Below, one piece after another: positions 34,898 to 44,198 of a stretch of DNA of 64,000 nucleotides. This DNA is from Algibacter miyuki (lineage in GTDB: Bacteria > Bacteroidota > Bacteroidia > Flavobacteriales > Flavobacteriaceae). The stretch spans positions 1,054,001-1,118,000 of the forward strand of contig NZ_JAUFQP010000007.1 in assembly GCF_030409805.1 (NCBI RefSeq), read 5' to 3'. Made by a program: the position numbers and the translations under genes. Position 1 is the stretch's first letter, and each line of letters begins with the position of its first letter. The notes under the pieces are model-generated. The model was not told the DNA's origin, did no database searches, and saw nothing but the letters and a program-made list of their open reading frames with translations.

Positions 34898-35240
34898 TTA
34901 CTACTCGTAATAAGTATAAATTTAGTCTAAATATGATAGTTATTATAATTTCAGATTAAAAAAATTTATAATAAATCACTTCTTGTAAGATTTTATTCAT
35001 GTATTTATCGAAATTGTTATAGAATAACTTAAAAATCAAAAATTTTAAATTAAAATAGCAGAATAAAACGCTTGATTTGGCGCGTTTTATATCTGCTATT
35101 TAATATGTAACATTCTGATTTTGTGATGTTTTTCTCTCAAAAACAATAGGTGTTATTAATTTTAAAAATATATTTATTCGAAATAGTTTTGGACTTTTTA
35201 AATTTTTAAAATTTGTTTTTATGGGTGTTTTGAGTCGTAT
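34898..35240. other. AT-rich non-coding gap with one long hairpin
   Basis: Between the membrane protein start and the aldo/keto reductase stop there is no gene. It holds a 19-bp imperfect stem (35053-35071 with 35082-35101, GC-rich at the loop) reading AAATAGCAGAATAAAACGC on one arm, and little else but AT-rich sequence. Confidence 0.5.
35053..35101 (-). terminator. Long hairpin downstream of the aldo/keto reductase
   Basis: Nineteen base pairs with one bulged base around a ten-base loop, 140 bases after the reductase stop on the minus strand. A strong T-tract is lacking, so a rho-independent role is plausible but not clear. Confidence 0.4.
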
Positions 35241-36278
35241 TTATGGTGCTGGATTTGGAATAGCAGCATGAACGGCATTAATTTGTTCTAGAACAGAATC
35301 GCTTAATACAACGTTTATACTATCGATGTTTTCTTTAAGTTGTTCTAAGTTGGTGGCACCAATAATATTACTCGTTAAAAACGGACGTTGGTTAACAAAA
35401 GCAAGGGCCATTTGTGCAAGCGACATGTTATGGGCTTCAGCAATTTTAAGATAGCGTTTTGTAGCTTCGGTAGATTGCTCGCTGCTGTATCGTGCGAACC
35501 TTGGGAATAAGTTCAATCTTGAGTTTTCGGACTCTGTGCCTTTTATGTATTTACCAGATAAGACCCCAAAAGCCATAGGCGAATAAGCTAATAATCCTAA
35601 ATTTTCACGCATAGACACTTCCGCCATGTCACCTTCGAAAACACGATTTATTAGTGAGTAGGCGTTTTGTATGGTGGCCATACGAGGTAAATTATTTGTT
35701 TTAGATTCTTCCAGATAGCGCATGGCTCCCCAGGCTTTCTCGTTTGACATTCCGATATGTCTAATTTTTCCAGATTTTATAAGGGTATCTAACGTATTTA
35801 AAATACTATTGAAGTTATCTTGCCAGGCATCGTTTGCATCATGATTGTAATCGCGCACACCAAAATAATTGGTTTGGCGTTCTGGCCAATGCAGTTGAAA
35901 TAAATCAATATAATCGGTTTGTAAGCGTTTTAATTCGCCATCTACGGCATTGTTTATGGCTTCAGGGCTGAAACCTGTTTTACGAATATGCGCAGTATAA
36001 TCACCTTTACCAGCTATTTTTGAGGCTAAAACAATTTGATCTCTCTTGCCTGTTTTTTTAAGCCAAGTACCAATAATTTTACTGGTTCGTCCTTGGGTTT
36101 CTGCTGTTGCTGGTACCGGATAAAGTTCGGCGGTGTCAATAAAATTAACGCCTTGTTCTAGTGCGTAATCTAATTGTGCATGGCCTTCGGATTCTGTGTT
36201 TTGATTGCCCCAAGTCATAGAACCTAGGCATATTTTACTAACTTTTATATTGGTATTCGGTAGTGTTGTGTATTTCAT
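35241..36278 (-). CDS. Aldo/keto reductase, Tas-like
   Basis: A 345-residue NADP-dependent TIM-barrel reductase. The N-terminus MKYTTLPNTNIKVSKICLGSMTWG, FIDTAELYPVPATAETQG (catalytic Asp and Tyr at about 48 and 53), VLASKIAG with the catalytic Lys, and LFQLHWPERQTNYFG follow the Escherichia coli Tas group closely. The physiological substrate is unknown. A short disordered-looking tail ends AAIPNPAP. It is separated from the saccharopine dehydrogenase-like gene upstream by repeat copy D. Confidence 0.9.
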   Translation of the reverse strand: MKYTTLPNTNIKVSKICLGSMTWGNQNTESEGHAQLDYALEQGVNFIDTAELYPVPATAETQGRTSKIIGTWLKKTGKRDQIVLASKIAGKGDYTAHIRKTGFSPEAINNAVDGELKRLQTDYIDLFQLHWPERQTNYFGVRDYNHDANDAWQDNFNSILNTLDTLIKSGKIRHIGMSNEKAWGAMRYLEESKTNNLPRMATIQNAYSLINRVFEGDMAEVSMRENLGLLAYSPMAFGVLSGKYIKGTESENSRLNLFPRFARYSSEQSTEATKRYLKIAEAHNMSLAQMALAFVNQRPFLTSNIIGATNLEQLKENIDSINVVLSDSVLEQINAVHAAIPNPAP

Positions 36279-36464
36279 GTTGCGGTTTTCGAGATATTTT
36301 TAACTTAGTCGTTAAAGATAAAAAAACCTTTAAAAGCTTTTGTTTTTTTGAGGGTTTTTATGATGGTTTTACTTCAAGTGGGGTGTTTTAAAAAGGATTA
36401 GAATATTTTGTTTTTCTGAAGATGAACTGTAATTTATTATGGTTCTATAGTTTAGGAAAGGCCT

Positions 36465-36567
36465 GCGTTAGGGATTGCAGCGGATAGCCCACAGCCCGAC
36501 GCAGGAGGTGCGAGGACTTGCAGTGTAAAGCCCGCCTCTCCCGATTGCTATCGGGAGAGGAACGCCC
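36465..36567 (+). repeat. Intergenic repeat family, copy D (D/F subtype)
   Basis: Reads GCGTTAGGGATTGCAGCGG, then ATAGCCCACAGCCCGACGC, AGGAGGTGCGAGGACTTG, AAAGCCCGCC, and a CTCTCCCGAT/ATCGGGAGAG hairpin before GAACGCCC. It ends seven bases before the stop codon of the minus-strand gene at 36575, so in that gene's direction it follows the stop directly. Confidence 0.85.
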
Positions 36568-36574
36568 AAAAGGT

Positions 36575-37939
36575 TTATCTATTTAAAGGATTGTAACCCA
36601 AATAAGGGACTTCTTTCTCTATAAATGTGATGCCAAATGGTTCTAACTGTTTTAGGATAGGCTCATAAACTTCTTTGTTTATTGGGATTTGTACACCGGG
36701 AGTGGTAATTTTTTTATTGAGAATGGCAATGGTTGCTATGGCGACTGGTAAACCCACTGTTTTGGCCATGGCAGTGTAGGTTTGATCTTGACCGAGCGTG
36801 ACCATACTGGAGTCTATTTGGTAATGTTTTCCATCTTTTTCGTAGCCAAATTTATGGTACATAACAAGCATGTCTTTGTCTTTTGGGGCAAGTGTCCAGC
36901 TGTCCATAAGTATTTTTTGGAGTATTTGAGCTGGGGTGGCTTTAACGAGTTCTACTTTTTTATTGGGATTAAATATGTCAAGCTCTAAGAGTTTGTCCCA
37001 AATAATATCGTCTTGGTCAATTTTAAGTTGGTAACGCAGTTTGAGTTCTACGGAATCGTTAGGGCTGTAGGGAAGAAAAGCGTTTGTGAAATCGCGATAA
37101 CTCATGTTTTCGCTGTCTTCTATGGTGTAGCTATCATCCGTCATGCCTAGGGTTACAAAAATATTCCATGCTTTGCAGAAGCCTACACGGCGGATAGTGC
37201 CTCGGTATAACGTTTTTACATTTTCGAGCCCGTAAATGCTTTGATATTTTAAAGAATCGCGGTTGGCATAAACCTCGAAACGTCCGAAATTTTCGATTTC
37301 TAGAAATTCGGTACGACGAAATAAACGGTTGTAAGGAATGTACTTATAGGTGCCTTCTTGAAGAAATTTTGCAGAACCACCTTGGCCTGCAATAACCACA
37401 TTTCGGGGGTTCCAGGTGAATTTGTAATTCCATAAATTGGTGTCGCTTTCTGGTGCTACAAGGCCTCCCGTGAATGATTCGAACAAAATAAGCTTGCCAC
37501 CATTGTCACGAATACGGTCTAAAACGTGCATGGCGCTCATGTGGTCTATGCCGGGATCTACGCCAATTTCGTTCATTAAAATAAGCCCTTTCTTTATAGC
37601 TTCTTGGTGTAAATCTTGCATGTTTTGGTCTACATACGATGCCGTTACCATGTGTTTTTCATACAAAACGCAATCTTTAGCAACTTCAATATGGAAACGT
37701 GCCGGAAGCATAGAAATCACAATGTCGGCTGCTTGAATAGCTGTTTTTCTGTCGCTATCGTTAAATACATCGAGTGTTATTGGCTTGGCATTTTTGTGGT
37801 TTGCAATTAAGGTTTTTGCTTGGGTGATGTTTAAATCGGCAACAGTGATAAATAATTGTTCGCTTTCCGATTTATCTAGTAAATACTTTAACAAATAGGC
37901 AGTAGATTTTCCGGAACCAATGATTAATATATTTCGCAT
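36575..37939 (-). CDS. Saccharopine dehydrogenase-family protein (Lys9-like)
   Basis: A 454-residue NAD(P)-dependent enzyme. The Rossmann loop IIGSGKSTAYLLKYL is at residues 5-19, followed by DIVISMLPARFH (about 71-82), HMVTASYVD and LNEIGVDPGIDHMSAMHVLD (about 116-137), the saccharopine reductase signature. The remainder is the C-terminal substrate domain. It would act in lysine degradation or in a related amino-acid reduction. It has no fused lysine-ketoglutarate reductase half and no lysine pathway neighbours. Confidence 0.87.
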   Translation of the reverse strand: MRNILIIGSGKSTAYLLKYLLDKSESEQLFITVADLNITQAKTLIANHKNAKPITLDVFNDSDRKTAIQAADIVISMLPARFHIEVAKDCVLYEKHMVTASYVDQNMQDLHQEAIKKGLILMNEIGVDPGIDHMSAMHVLDRIRDNGGKLILFESFTGGLVAPESDTNLWNYKFTWNPRNVVIAGQGGSAKFLQEGTYKYIPYNRLFRRTEFLEIENFGRFEVYANRDSLKYQSIYGLENVKTLYRGTIRRVGFCKAWNIFVTLGMTDDSYTIEDSENMSYRDFTNAFLPYSPNDSVELKLRYQLKIDQDDIIWDKLLELDIFNPNKKVELVKATPAQILQKILMDSWTLAPKDKDMLVMYHKFGYEKDGKHYQIDSSMVTLGQDQTYTAMAKTVGLPVAIATIAILNKKITTPGVQIPINKEVYEPILKQLEPFGITFIEKEVPYLGYNPLNR

Positions 37940-38024
37940 ATTGAGTAATTTTGTTTGGTGGTGTAATAATTGGGTTTATGCTTCACTAATTTAATGAATT
38001 TTAAAGGATTTAATTTTAATTATT

Positions 38025-38417
38025 ATGAATAGAACTATTTTAATAACAGCTTCCATTTTAGGATTAATCAGTATTGTTTTAGGTGCTTTTGGAGCTCATG
38101 GTTTAAAAGCGTTAATTTCTGTTGAGGCTGTACAAACTTTTGAAACAGGTGTACGTTACCAAATGTATCATGCTTTTTTATTGCTGTTTGTTGGTGGTTC
38201 AAATGTTATTTCTGAAAAAACAAAAACCAAAATGTTTTATTTAGTGATTGTTGGTTTACTGTTTTTTTCTGGTTCTATTTATGGTTTAGCAACTAATACT
38301 TTAACAGGTTTCGACTTTAAAACTATAGGGTTTATAACACCTATTGGAGGTTTGTTACTTATTGTTGCTTGGTTACTTATGTTTATTGATTTCTTAAAAA
38401 AGAAGCCTATTGTCTGA
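38025..38417 (+). CDS. DUF423 membrane protein
   Basis: A 130-residue protein with four membrane helices. LGAFGAHGLKALI (about 20-32), ETGVRYQMYHAFLLLFVG (about 41-58), FFSGSIYGLA (about 80-89) and the C-terminal TPIGGLLLIVAWLLM are the DUF423 (YgdD-type) signature. Function unknown. It is 45 bases ahead of pckA in the same direction and may be co-transcribed. Confidence 0.88.
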   Translation: MNRTILITASILGLISIVLGAFGAHGLKALISVEAVQTFETGVRYQMYHAFLLLFVGGSNVISEKTKTKMFYLVIVGLLFFSGSIYGLATNTLTGFDFKTIGFITPIGGLLLIVAWLLMFIDFLKKKPIV

Positions 38418-38462
38418 TTTATTTGTTTTAAATTTACGCAATAAATAATTTATCATCAAAAC

Positions 38463-40079
38463 ATGGGAAATTACACTCAAACTACGAAAACGATTGCGTT
38501 AGAATCTTACGGTATTAAAAAGGCCAAAATTCATTATCAATTATCACCCGAGGAACTTCATGCTATTGCTATTGAAAAAGGGCAGGGGCAAACAGCTTCG
38601 TCTGGAGCTTTAGCAGTAAATACAGGTGAATTTACAGGGCGATCGCCAAAAGATCGCTTTATTGTTAAAGACGATATTACTAAAGATAAAGTATGGTGGG
38701 GCGATATCAATATCCCTTTTGAAGCGGATAAATTTGATGCGCTTTATAATAAGGTTGTTGATTACTTGTCGGGAAAAGAAATTTTTGTTCGCGATAGTTA
38801 TGCTTGCGCCGATGAAAATTATAAACTGAATATTAGAGTTATAAATGAATTTCCGTGGAGCAACCAGTTTGCTTACAATATGTTTTTAAGGCCTACGGAA
38901 GCCGAATTGGAAGATTTTACCCCGGAATGGACGGTTGTTAATGCACCCGGATTTATGGCTGTAGCAGCCGAAGATGGAACGCGACAACATAATTTTGCTA
39001 TTTTAAACTTCACTAAAAAGATAGCCTTAATTGGTGGAACGGGATATACAGGAGAAATTAAAAAAGGCATTTTTTCGGCATTGAATTTTATTTTGCCTGT
39101 ATTTAAAAACACCCTACCTATGCATTGCAGTGCCAATGTGGGGGAAGATGGAGATACAGCTATTTTCTTTGGACTTTCAGGAACAGGAAAAACAACGTTG
39201 TCTACCGACCCGAATAGAAGCTTAATTGGCGATGATGAGCATGGGTGGACTAATGAAAATTCAGTATTTAACTTTGAAGGCGGTTGCTATGCTAAAGTGA
39301 TTAACCTTTGTAAAGATAACGAGCCTGAGATTTTTGATGCCATTAAAAAAGGAGCTATTCTTGAAAATGTTATTTTAGATAAAAGCGGCGATGTTAATTT
39401 TGCCGATACATCGATTACACAAAACACACGAGTAAGTTATCCGATAGATCATATTGAGAATATCAGGAAACCTTCCGTAGGGAAAAATCCGAAGAATATT
39501 TTCTTTTTAACGGCAGATGCTTTTGGTGTTTTACCTCCAATTTCTAAGTTAACACCAAGCCAGGCTGCATATCATTTTATTTCGGGTTATACGGCTAAAG
39601 TTGCAGGAACCGAAGCGGGTGTTGTTGAACCTGTACCATCGTTCTCAGCTTGTTTTGGTGCACCTTTTATGCCATTACATCCTTCTAAATACGCCGAGAT
39701 GTTAAGTCAAAAAATGACTGATGCTGGTGTAAATGTATGGTTGGTAAATACCGGTTGGACGGGCGGTCCTTACGGTGTAGGTACACGTATGAAATTGAAA
39801 TATACCAGAGCCATGATAAACGCTGTGCTTAATGGTGATTTGGGTTTATACACTTATGATGATTACCATATTCACTCGGTATTTGGTGTGGCGCAACCTC
39901 GGGAATGTCCAGGTGTACCAACCAGTGTTTTGAGTCCGCGTGCCACTTGGAATGATGATGAAGCTTATTATACAACAGCTTTTAAATTAACTAATGCATT
40001 TCGTGAGAATTTCAAAAAATTCGAAGCCCATTGTAGTGAAGAAATTAGACGTGGCGGCCCGCAACGTTATGCATTCTAG
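38463..40079 (+). CDS. pckA: Phosphoenolpyruvate carboxykinase (ATP)
   Basis: A 538-residue gluconeogenic enzyme making phosphoenolpyruvate, ADP and carbon dioxide from oxaloacetate and ATP. It shows GEFTGRSPKDRFIV (about 51-64), the kinase 1a loop GLSGTGKTTLS (about 238-248), the metal-binding DDEHGW (about 259-264), and NTRVSYPIDHI (about 322-332), all intact. Full length for the ATP-type family. With fructose-bisphosphatase at 3-4 kb it covers both ends of gluconeogenesis. Confidence 0.97.
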   Translation: MGNYTQTTKTIALESYGIKKAKIHYQLSPEELHAIAIEKGQGQTASSGALAVNTGEFTGRSPKDRFIVKDDITKDKVWWGDINIPFEADKFDALYNKVVDYLSGKEIFVRDSYACADENYKLNIRVINEFPWSNQFAYNMFLRPTEAELEDFTPEWTVVNAPGFMAVAAEDGTRQHNFAILNFTKKIALIGGTGYTGEIKKGIFSALNFILPVFKNTLPMHCSANVGEDGDTAIFFGLSGTGKTTLSTDPNRSLIGDDEHGWTNENSVFNFEGGCYAKVINLCKDNEPEIFDAIKKGAILENVILDKSGDVNFADTSITQNTRVSYPIDHIENIRKPSVGKNPKNIFFLTADAFGVLPPISKLTPSQAAYHFISGYTAKVAGTEAGVVEPVPSFSACFGAPFMPLHPSKYAEMLSQKMTDAGVNVWLVNTGWTGGPYGVGTRMKLKYTRAMINAVLNGDLGLYTYDDYHIHSVFGVAQPRECPGVPTSVLSPRATWNDDEAYYTTAFKLTNAFRENFKKFEAHCSEEIRRGGPQRYAF

Positions 40080-40105
40080 TAGAATTCTATTAGATTGAAT
40101 TATAT

Positions 40106-40145
40106 AAAAAAGAGCGATTTCATAACTTTGAAATCGCTCTTTTTA
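40106..40145. terminator. Bidirectional terminator after pckA
   Basis: AAAAAGAGCGATTTCA pairs with TGAAATCGCTCTTTTT across six bases, between convergent genes. Confidence 0.85.
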
Positions 40146-40166
40146 TTTATTTATAAGTCGTGTTCT

Positions 40167-40772
40167 TTATAAAACTTTATCGTGTACTTTGGCGTGTTTT
40201 CCGTTGTTCCAAAGGGTTAAAATATCAGTGGCCACATGAGCACCACTTCCGGAAGCTATGGCAAATTGACTGCGCCATCCGGCTAAAGTACCAGCGACAT
40301 AAAGATTAGTTTCAATTAAATGATCGGTATTTTTTAACCAAATACGATCTTTTTCGGCCGCAGCTCTAGGGTGTGGTTCTATAAATGGCTCTAAGCCATT
40401 GATGTTTATTAAATTGGTGTAACCTACAGCAACTACCACGATTTTAGCTGTGTAAGTGCTTTTGTTTGTGGTTACCGTAAAACCGTTTTCAGATTTTGAA
40501 ATATCAGAAACCTTTTCGTGGTCTATTTGTTCAACATGCGGATATAACGCGGTAAGTTGCGCAATGCCATTATCTAAAATAGATTCGCCAGTGGTACCTG
40601 GAGCCAGACCTAATACGTTATTAAATAAGGCTGTTTGTAAATGTGATGTTTTTTGGTGGGTGATTATCGCTATGGATTTATCTTTAGCAAAGGCTTTGTT
40701 TTGGGCCGAACCTAAAACTAAGGCGCAAGATAAACCTGCTGCACCGCCACCAATAATTAAAGCATCAATCAT
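40167..40772 (-). CDS. Short NAD(P)/FAD-dependent oxidoreductase, thioredoxin-reductase-like
   Basis: A 201-residue flavoprotein. The FAD dinucleotide loop is at residues 7-12 (GGGAAG), and the second FAD motif is in TNLYVAGTLAGWRSQFAIASGSG (about 155-177). A normal thioredoxin reductase has about 310 residues: here the NAD(P) domain and the redox CxxC are missing, so only the flavin fold remains. It is not obviously truncated, since both ends are family-like. An electron donor or partner protein would be required. It starts one base from the small membrane protein gene upstream. Confidence 0.78.
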   Translation of the reverse strand: MIDALIIGGGAAGLSCALVLGSAQNKAFAKDKSIAIITHQKTSHLQTALFNNVLGLAPGTTGESILDNGIAQLTALYPHVEQIDHEKVSDISKSENGFTVTTNKSTYTAKIVVVAVGYTNLININGLEPFIEPHPRAAAEKDRIWLKNTDHLIETNLYVAGTLAGWRSQFAIASGSGAHVATDILTLWNNGKHAKVHDKVL

Positions 40773-40773
40773 A

Positions 40774-40977
40774 TTAATTACGTCCTTTTACTTTTTGTTC
40801 AATTTGCTTAGAAACTCTTAAAATAAGCATCATTAAAATAACGCAAAGCGAAGCTACAATGGTAATTATAGCAATGGCGCTTTGGCCTTCTAATGGATTA
40901 CTGAAATCAATTTGTGTAAAGTTAAAAGCAATAAGTGCTAAGGCAAGTATGCTGAGTACGATGGTTAAAATTTTCAT
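40774..40977 (-). CDS. Small two-helix membrane protein
   Basis: A 67-residue protein with two hydrophobic helices (about 3-22 and 33-54) and a basic tail ISKQIEQKVKGRN-like. The gene is tightly packed between MarC (12 bases upstream) and the flavoprotein (one base downstream), so it is likely co-translated in the same operon. I do not recognise the family. The tail could contact cytosolic partners, for example the reduced flavoprotein, which is inference from gene order. Confidence 0.65.
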   Translation of the reverse strand: MKILTIVLSILALALIAFNFTQIDFSNPLEGQSAIAIITIVASLCVILMMLILRVSKQIEQKVKGRN

Positions 40978-40989
40978 AGGATATAAAGA

Positions 40990-41577
40990 TTATGCAACTT
41001 GAAAAAGTGCTTTAATGTTGTGAGTAAATAATTTTACGGCAATAGCCAATAATATAACGCCAAATACTTTACGAATTATATTGATGCCATTTTGCCCTAG
41101 AATACGCTCTATGCGTGTTGATGTTTTTAAAACGATATAAATAATAAGGACATTCATTAAAACGGCAACAATAATATTTTCTATTCTGAACTCTGCTCTA
41201 AGCGATAATAAAGTGGTTAAACTTCCAGGTCCTGCAATTAATGGAAAAGCTAGAGGGAATACAGCGGTATTCATCGAGGTTTCTTCGTCTTGCTTATAAA
41301 GTGTAATACCTAAAATCATTTCTAAAGCAATAAAAAATAGGATAAAAGCACCAGCTACGGCAAAAGAATTAACATCAATACCAATAAGGTTCAAAATACT
41401 TTTTCCTAGAAATAAAAAAATAATTAAAATAACACCTGCAATAACAGATGCTTTTCCACTTTGTATATGTCCTGCTTTTTTACGTAAATCGATAACAATC
41501 GGTATGTTACCAATGATGTCTATAACAGCAAAGAGCACCATAAAAGCTGTAATGATTTCTTTAAAATTAAGTTGCAT
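40990..41577 (-). CDS. MarC-family integral membrane protein
   Basis: A 195-residue protein with six membrane helices. The segments FKEIITAFMVLFAVIDIIGNIPIVIDL (about 4-30), FFIALEMILGI (about 81-91) and FPLAFPLIAGPGSLTTLLSL (about 106-125) are the MarC pattern; the last is the conserved P-L-x-x-G-P-G loop. Members were once linked to multidrug resistance but their function is not settled. It heads a three-gene minus-strand unit with the small membrane protein and the short flavoprotein. Confidence 0.88.
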   Translation of the reverse strand: MQLNFKEIITAFMVLFAVIDIIGNIPIVIDLRKKAGHIQSGKASVIAGVILIIFLFLGKSILNLIGIDVNSFAVAGAFILFFIALEMILGITLYKQDEETSMNTAVFPLAFPLIAGPGSLTTLLSLRAEFRIENIIVAVLMNVLIIYIVLKTSTRIERILGQNGINIIRKVFGVILLAIAVKLFTHNIKALFQVA

Positions 41578-41644
41578 AAATTGGGGCTTTAAATTTTCGG
41601 CAAAAGTAGTTTATTTTTTTAATTAAAAAGACTAAGGTATTAAC

Positions 41645-41652
41645 TATTTTTG
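41645..41652 (+). promoter_or_regulatory. -7 promoter element of the DUF3109 gene
   Basis: TATTTTTG (TAnnTTTG), 23 bases before the ATG. Confidence 0.5.
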
Positions 41653-41675
41653 TAGTCTACAAGATAAAAAAATAT

Positions 41676-42239
41676 ATGTTTCAATTAGGGAAAACCATTG
41701 TGTCAGAGGACGTTATAAAGAAGGATTTTTTATGTAACCTATCGGCCTGTAAAGGGGCTTGTTGTATCGATGGAGATGCGGGAGCGCCGTTGGAAGCGGA
41801 GGAGACAGAAATATTAAAATCTATTTACCCGAAGGTGAAACCCTTTTTGCGCCAAGAAGGTATTGATGCTATCGAAGCTCAAGGTACTTTTACAACATCG
41901 GAAGATGGCGATTTGGAAACGCCGTTAATTAATGGAGCCGATTGCGCTTATGTGATTTTCGATGATAAAAACGTAGCGCTTTGTGCTATTGAAGAAGCTT
42001 ATAATCAGGGTGAAATATCATGGAAAAAGCCCGTTTCTTGTCATTTATACCCAGTTCGAGTGAGCGATTATACCGAGTTTTCTGCAATTAACTATCATAA
42101 ATGGCAAATTTGCGACGATGCTTGTTCTTTAGGAGAAGAATTGGGTGTGCCTATTTATAAATTCGTAAAGGAAGCTTTGATTAGAAAGTTTGGCGAAGAC
42201 TGGTATATGGAACTTGAAAAGGTAGCCGAAACCATGTAA
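41676..42239 (+). CDS. DUF3109 cysteine-rich protein
   Basis: A 187-residue soluble protein. The N-terminal FLCNLSACKGACCIDGDAGAPL (about 17-38) has four closely spaced cysteines, and later ADCAYVIF, LCAIEEAY, CHLYPVR and CDDAC add more, so about nine Cys in all. This is DUF3109, related to YkgJ-type zinc or iron-sulfur cluster proteins. Likely a cytosolic metalloprotein of unknown reaction. It has its own promoter and is divergent from the MarC operon. Confidence 0.85.
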   Translation: MFQLGKTIVSEDVIKKDFLCNLSACKGACCIDGDAGAPLEAEETEILKSIYPKVKPFLRQEGIDAIEAQGTFTTSEDGDLETPLINGADCAYVIFDDKNVALCAIEEAYNQGEISWKKPVSCHLYPVRVSDYTEFSAINYHKWQICDDACSLGEELGVPIYKFVKEALIRKFGEDWYMELEKVAETM

Positions 42240-42921
42240 ATTAAAAATCGGCTGTCTTTATTCGGTTTTATTTTTTTCAAAATAAATTATTTTAAAGCAT
42301 TGCAACTTTTGTGGTGATGCGTACGCGAGTATTTTATAAAATCATACTTTTTTAAGGCTGGTTTTGCTTTTACTATTTTTAAATTTTGAACACTTTTTAA
42401 GTGAAAAAAAAATAAAAAAAGTGGTATTTAAATTTTGATTTTAGGAAAGTTTATAATGCAAAATTAAATAGCAATCCTTTCATGAATTATTGAAAATTGG
42501 CAAAAATAAGGAAAGTGAAATACAGGACAATCAAGTGTAAAACAAGGGGTTTTAAGGCGAATTTGTAGTGATAATTCTAGGTGCAAACTTGGTTTTTTAA
42601 TGTTTTTAATATTTTGATATTCAGAATGATAAGAATATCAAAAAAATAGCGGGAGCTTTTTGCGATATTTCTAAATTGTTAAAAACTTGTTGACAATGTT
42701 TATAAAATACCCTTTCATTTTAAACTACAATTGTCAATCTTTGTTGTCGGCAAAAATAGCAACGCTTTTCTTTTTAATATAAGATGGATTAGTAATGTAA
42801 AAGAAGCCTCTTTTTATTTCTCTAAAGGGAAAACATAACACGATTTTACAGATTAATTAATAGTATTTTGAATTACTTATTACGATTCAAATGACGATCT
42901 AGCTAGTAACAGAAAATAATT
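42240..42921 (+). other. 682-base gap upstream of nrdB, AT-rich, one hairpin
   Basis: No gene of either strand is convincing here. There is an inverted repeat TTTTGATATTC (42612-42622) and GAATATCAAAA (42633-42643) around a ten-base loop and runs of A and T. The NrdR-type ACAC-ATATAT-GTGT box is not seen. The gap probably holds the nrdBA promoter and a long leader. Confidence 0.45.
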
Positions 42922-44196
42922 ATGGAGATTACACAAATTATAAAAAGAGATTACGAAACAAGTCCTTTTGTTTTAAGCAAAATCTCTAATGCAGTTGAAA
43001 AAGCCATGCTTTCAGTTGGAAACGGAACTAAAGAAGATGCTGAATCGGTTGCTATAAAAGTTTTAAAAACGTTACTAGAAAGAAAAGAAAAAGATATTAA
43101 TTATTTACCCAACGTAGAGCAAGTTCAAGATCTTGTTGAGGATAAATTAATGGATAGCCAGTTTCACGATGTTGCAAAAGCATACATATTATATAGAAAC
43201 GAGCAAACTAGAAGTAGAAAAACCAATATTTTCGAAAAACGAATTAACCTAAAACCTTACGAATACCCAGCACTTAACGATTATGTTGATGCGATTAGAC
43301 ATTCGTATTGGATTCATTCAGAATTTAATTTCACTAGTGATATTCAAGATTTTAAAACACGCCTAACACCAATAGAGCAAAATGCCATTAAGAATACTAT
43401 GTTGGCTATTTCTCAAATTGAAGTTGCTGTAAAAAGCTTTTGGGGCGATATTTATAATAAAATGCCAAAACCAGAAATTGGTTCGGTAGGTGCTACTTTT
43501 GCTGAAAGTGAAGTACGCCATCATGATGCATATTCGCATTTACTGGAAATATTAGGTCTTAACAATGAGTTTAAAAACCTAAAGAAAAAACCGGTAATAA
43601 TGAGACGTGTACATTATTTAGAAACCGCTTTAAAAAATGCTAAAAGTGAAAATAATAAGGATTATGCAGAATCTATTTTGCTATTCTCTTTATTTATTGA
43701 ACATGTGTCTCTGTTTTCACAATTTTTAATAATTATGGCGTTTAATAAACATAAAAACATGCTTAAAGGGGTGTCTAATGTTGTTGAAGCGACTTCTAAA
43801 GAAGAACAAATACATGGCGATTTCGGCATTGATATTATTCAAATTATAAAAGAAGAAAACCCAACTTGGTTTGATGCTGAGCATGAAGCCTTAATTAAAC
43901 AATTATGTATTGAAGCTTTCGATTCTGAAAGTGATATCGTGGATTGGATTTTTGAAGATGGTGAATTGGATTTCTTACCAAAAGATGTGATTAATGAATT
44001 TATTAAAAACAGATTCAATAATTCGTTAGAGAGCATTGGTATTGAAAAAGTATTTGAAGTTAATGACGATTTAATAAAACAGACTGAATGGTTTGATGAT
44101 GAAATTATCGGAACAAAACACGGTGATTTCTTTGTTAAACGCTCCATAAATTACAGTAAAAGAACGAAAAGTATAACTAGCGACGACCTATTTTAA
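42922..44196 (+). CDS. nrdB: Ribonucleotide reductase small subunit NrdB with N-terminal ATP-cone
   Basis: A 424-residue radical-generating subunit. Residues about 1-95 are an ATP-cone (IKRDYETSPFVLSKISNAVEKAM), normally found on the large subunit. The ferritin-like body follows with probable metal ligands Glu167 and the ExxH pair Glu197/His200, with Tyr204 at the place of the Escherichia coli radical Tyr122. NrdB-borne ATP-cones are known from Leeuwenhoekiella blandensis, where they set overall activity by NrdB oligomerisation, and Flavobacterium johnsoniae NrdB is a manganese class Id protein. By kinship this one may be similar. nrdA follows two bases after its stop. Confidence 0.94.
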   Translation: MEITQIIKRDYETSPFVLSKISNAVEKAMLSVGNGTKEDAESVAIKVLKTLLERKEKDINYLPNVEQVQDLVEDKLMDSQFHDVAKAYILYRNEQTRSRKTNIFEKRINLKPYEYPALNDYVDAIRHSYWIHSEFNFTSDIQDFKTRLTPIEQNAIKNTMLAISQIEVAVKSFWGDIYNKMPKPEIGSVGATFAESEVRHHDAYSHLLEILGLNNEFKNLKKKPVIMRRVHYLETALKNAKSENNKDYAESILLFSLFIEHVSLFSQFLIIMAFNKHKNMLKGVSNVVEATSKEEQIHGDFGIDIIQIIKEENPTWFDAEHEALIKQLCIEAFDSESDIVDWIFEDGELDFLPKDVINEFIKNRFNNSLESIGIEKVFEVNDDLIKQTEWFDDEIIGTKHGDFFVKRSINYSKRTKSITSDDLF

Positions 44197-44198
44197 AA

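Noticed and set aside
42612-42643. Hairpin upstream of nrdB as a riboswitch or NrdR operator
   Set aside because: It matches neither the cobalamin riboswitch core nor the NrdR box. It is kept only as an unexplained inverted repeat.
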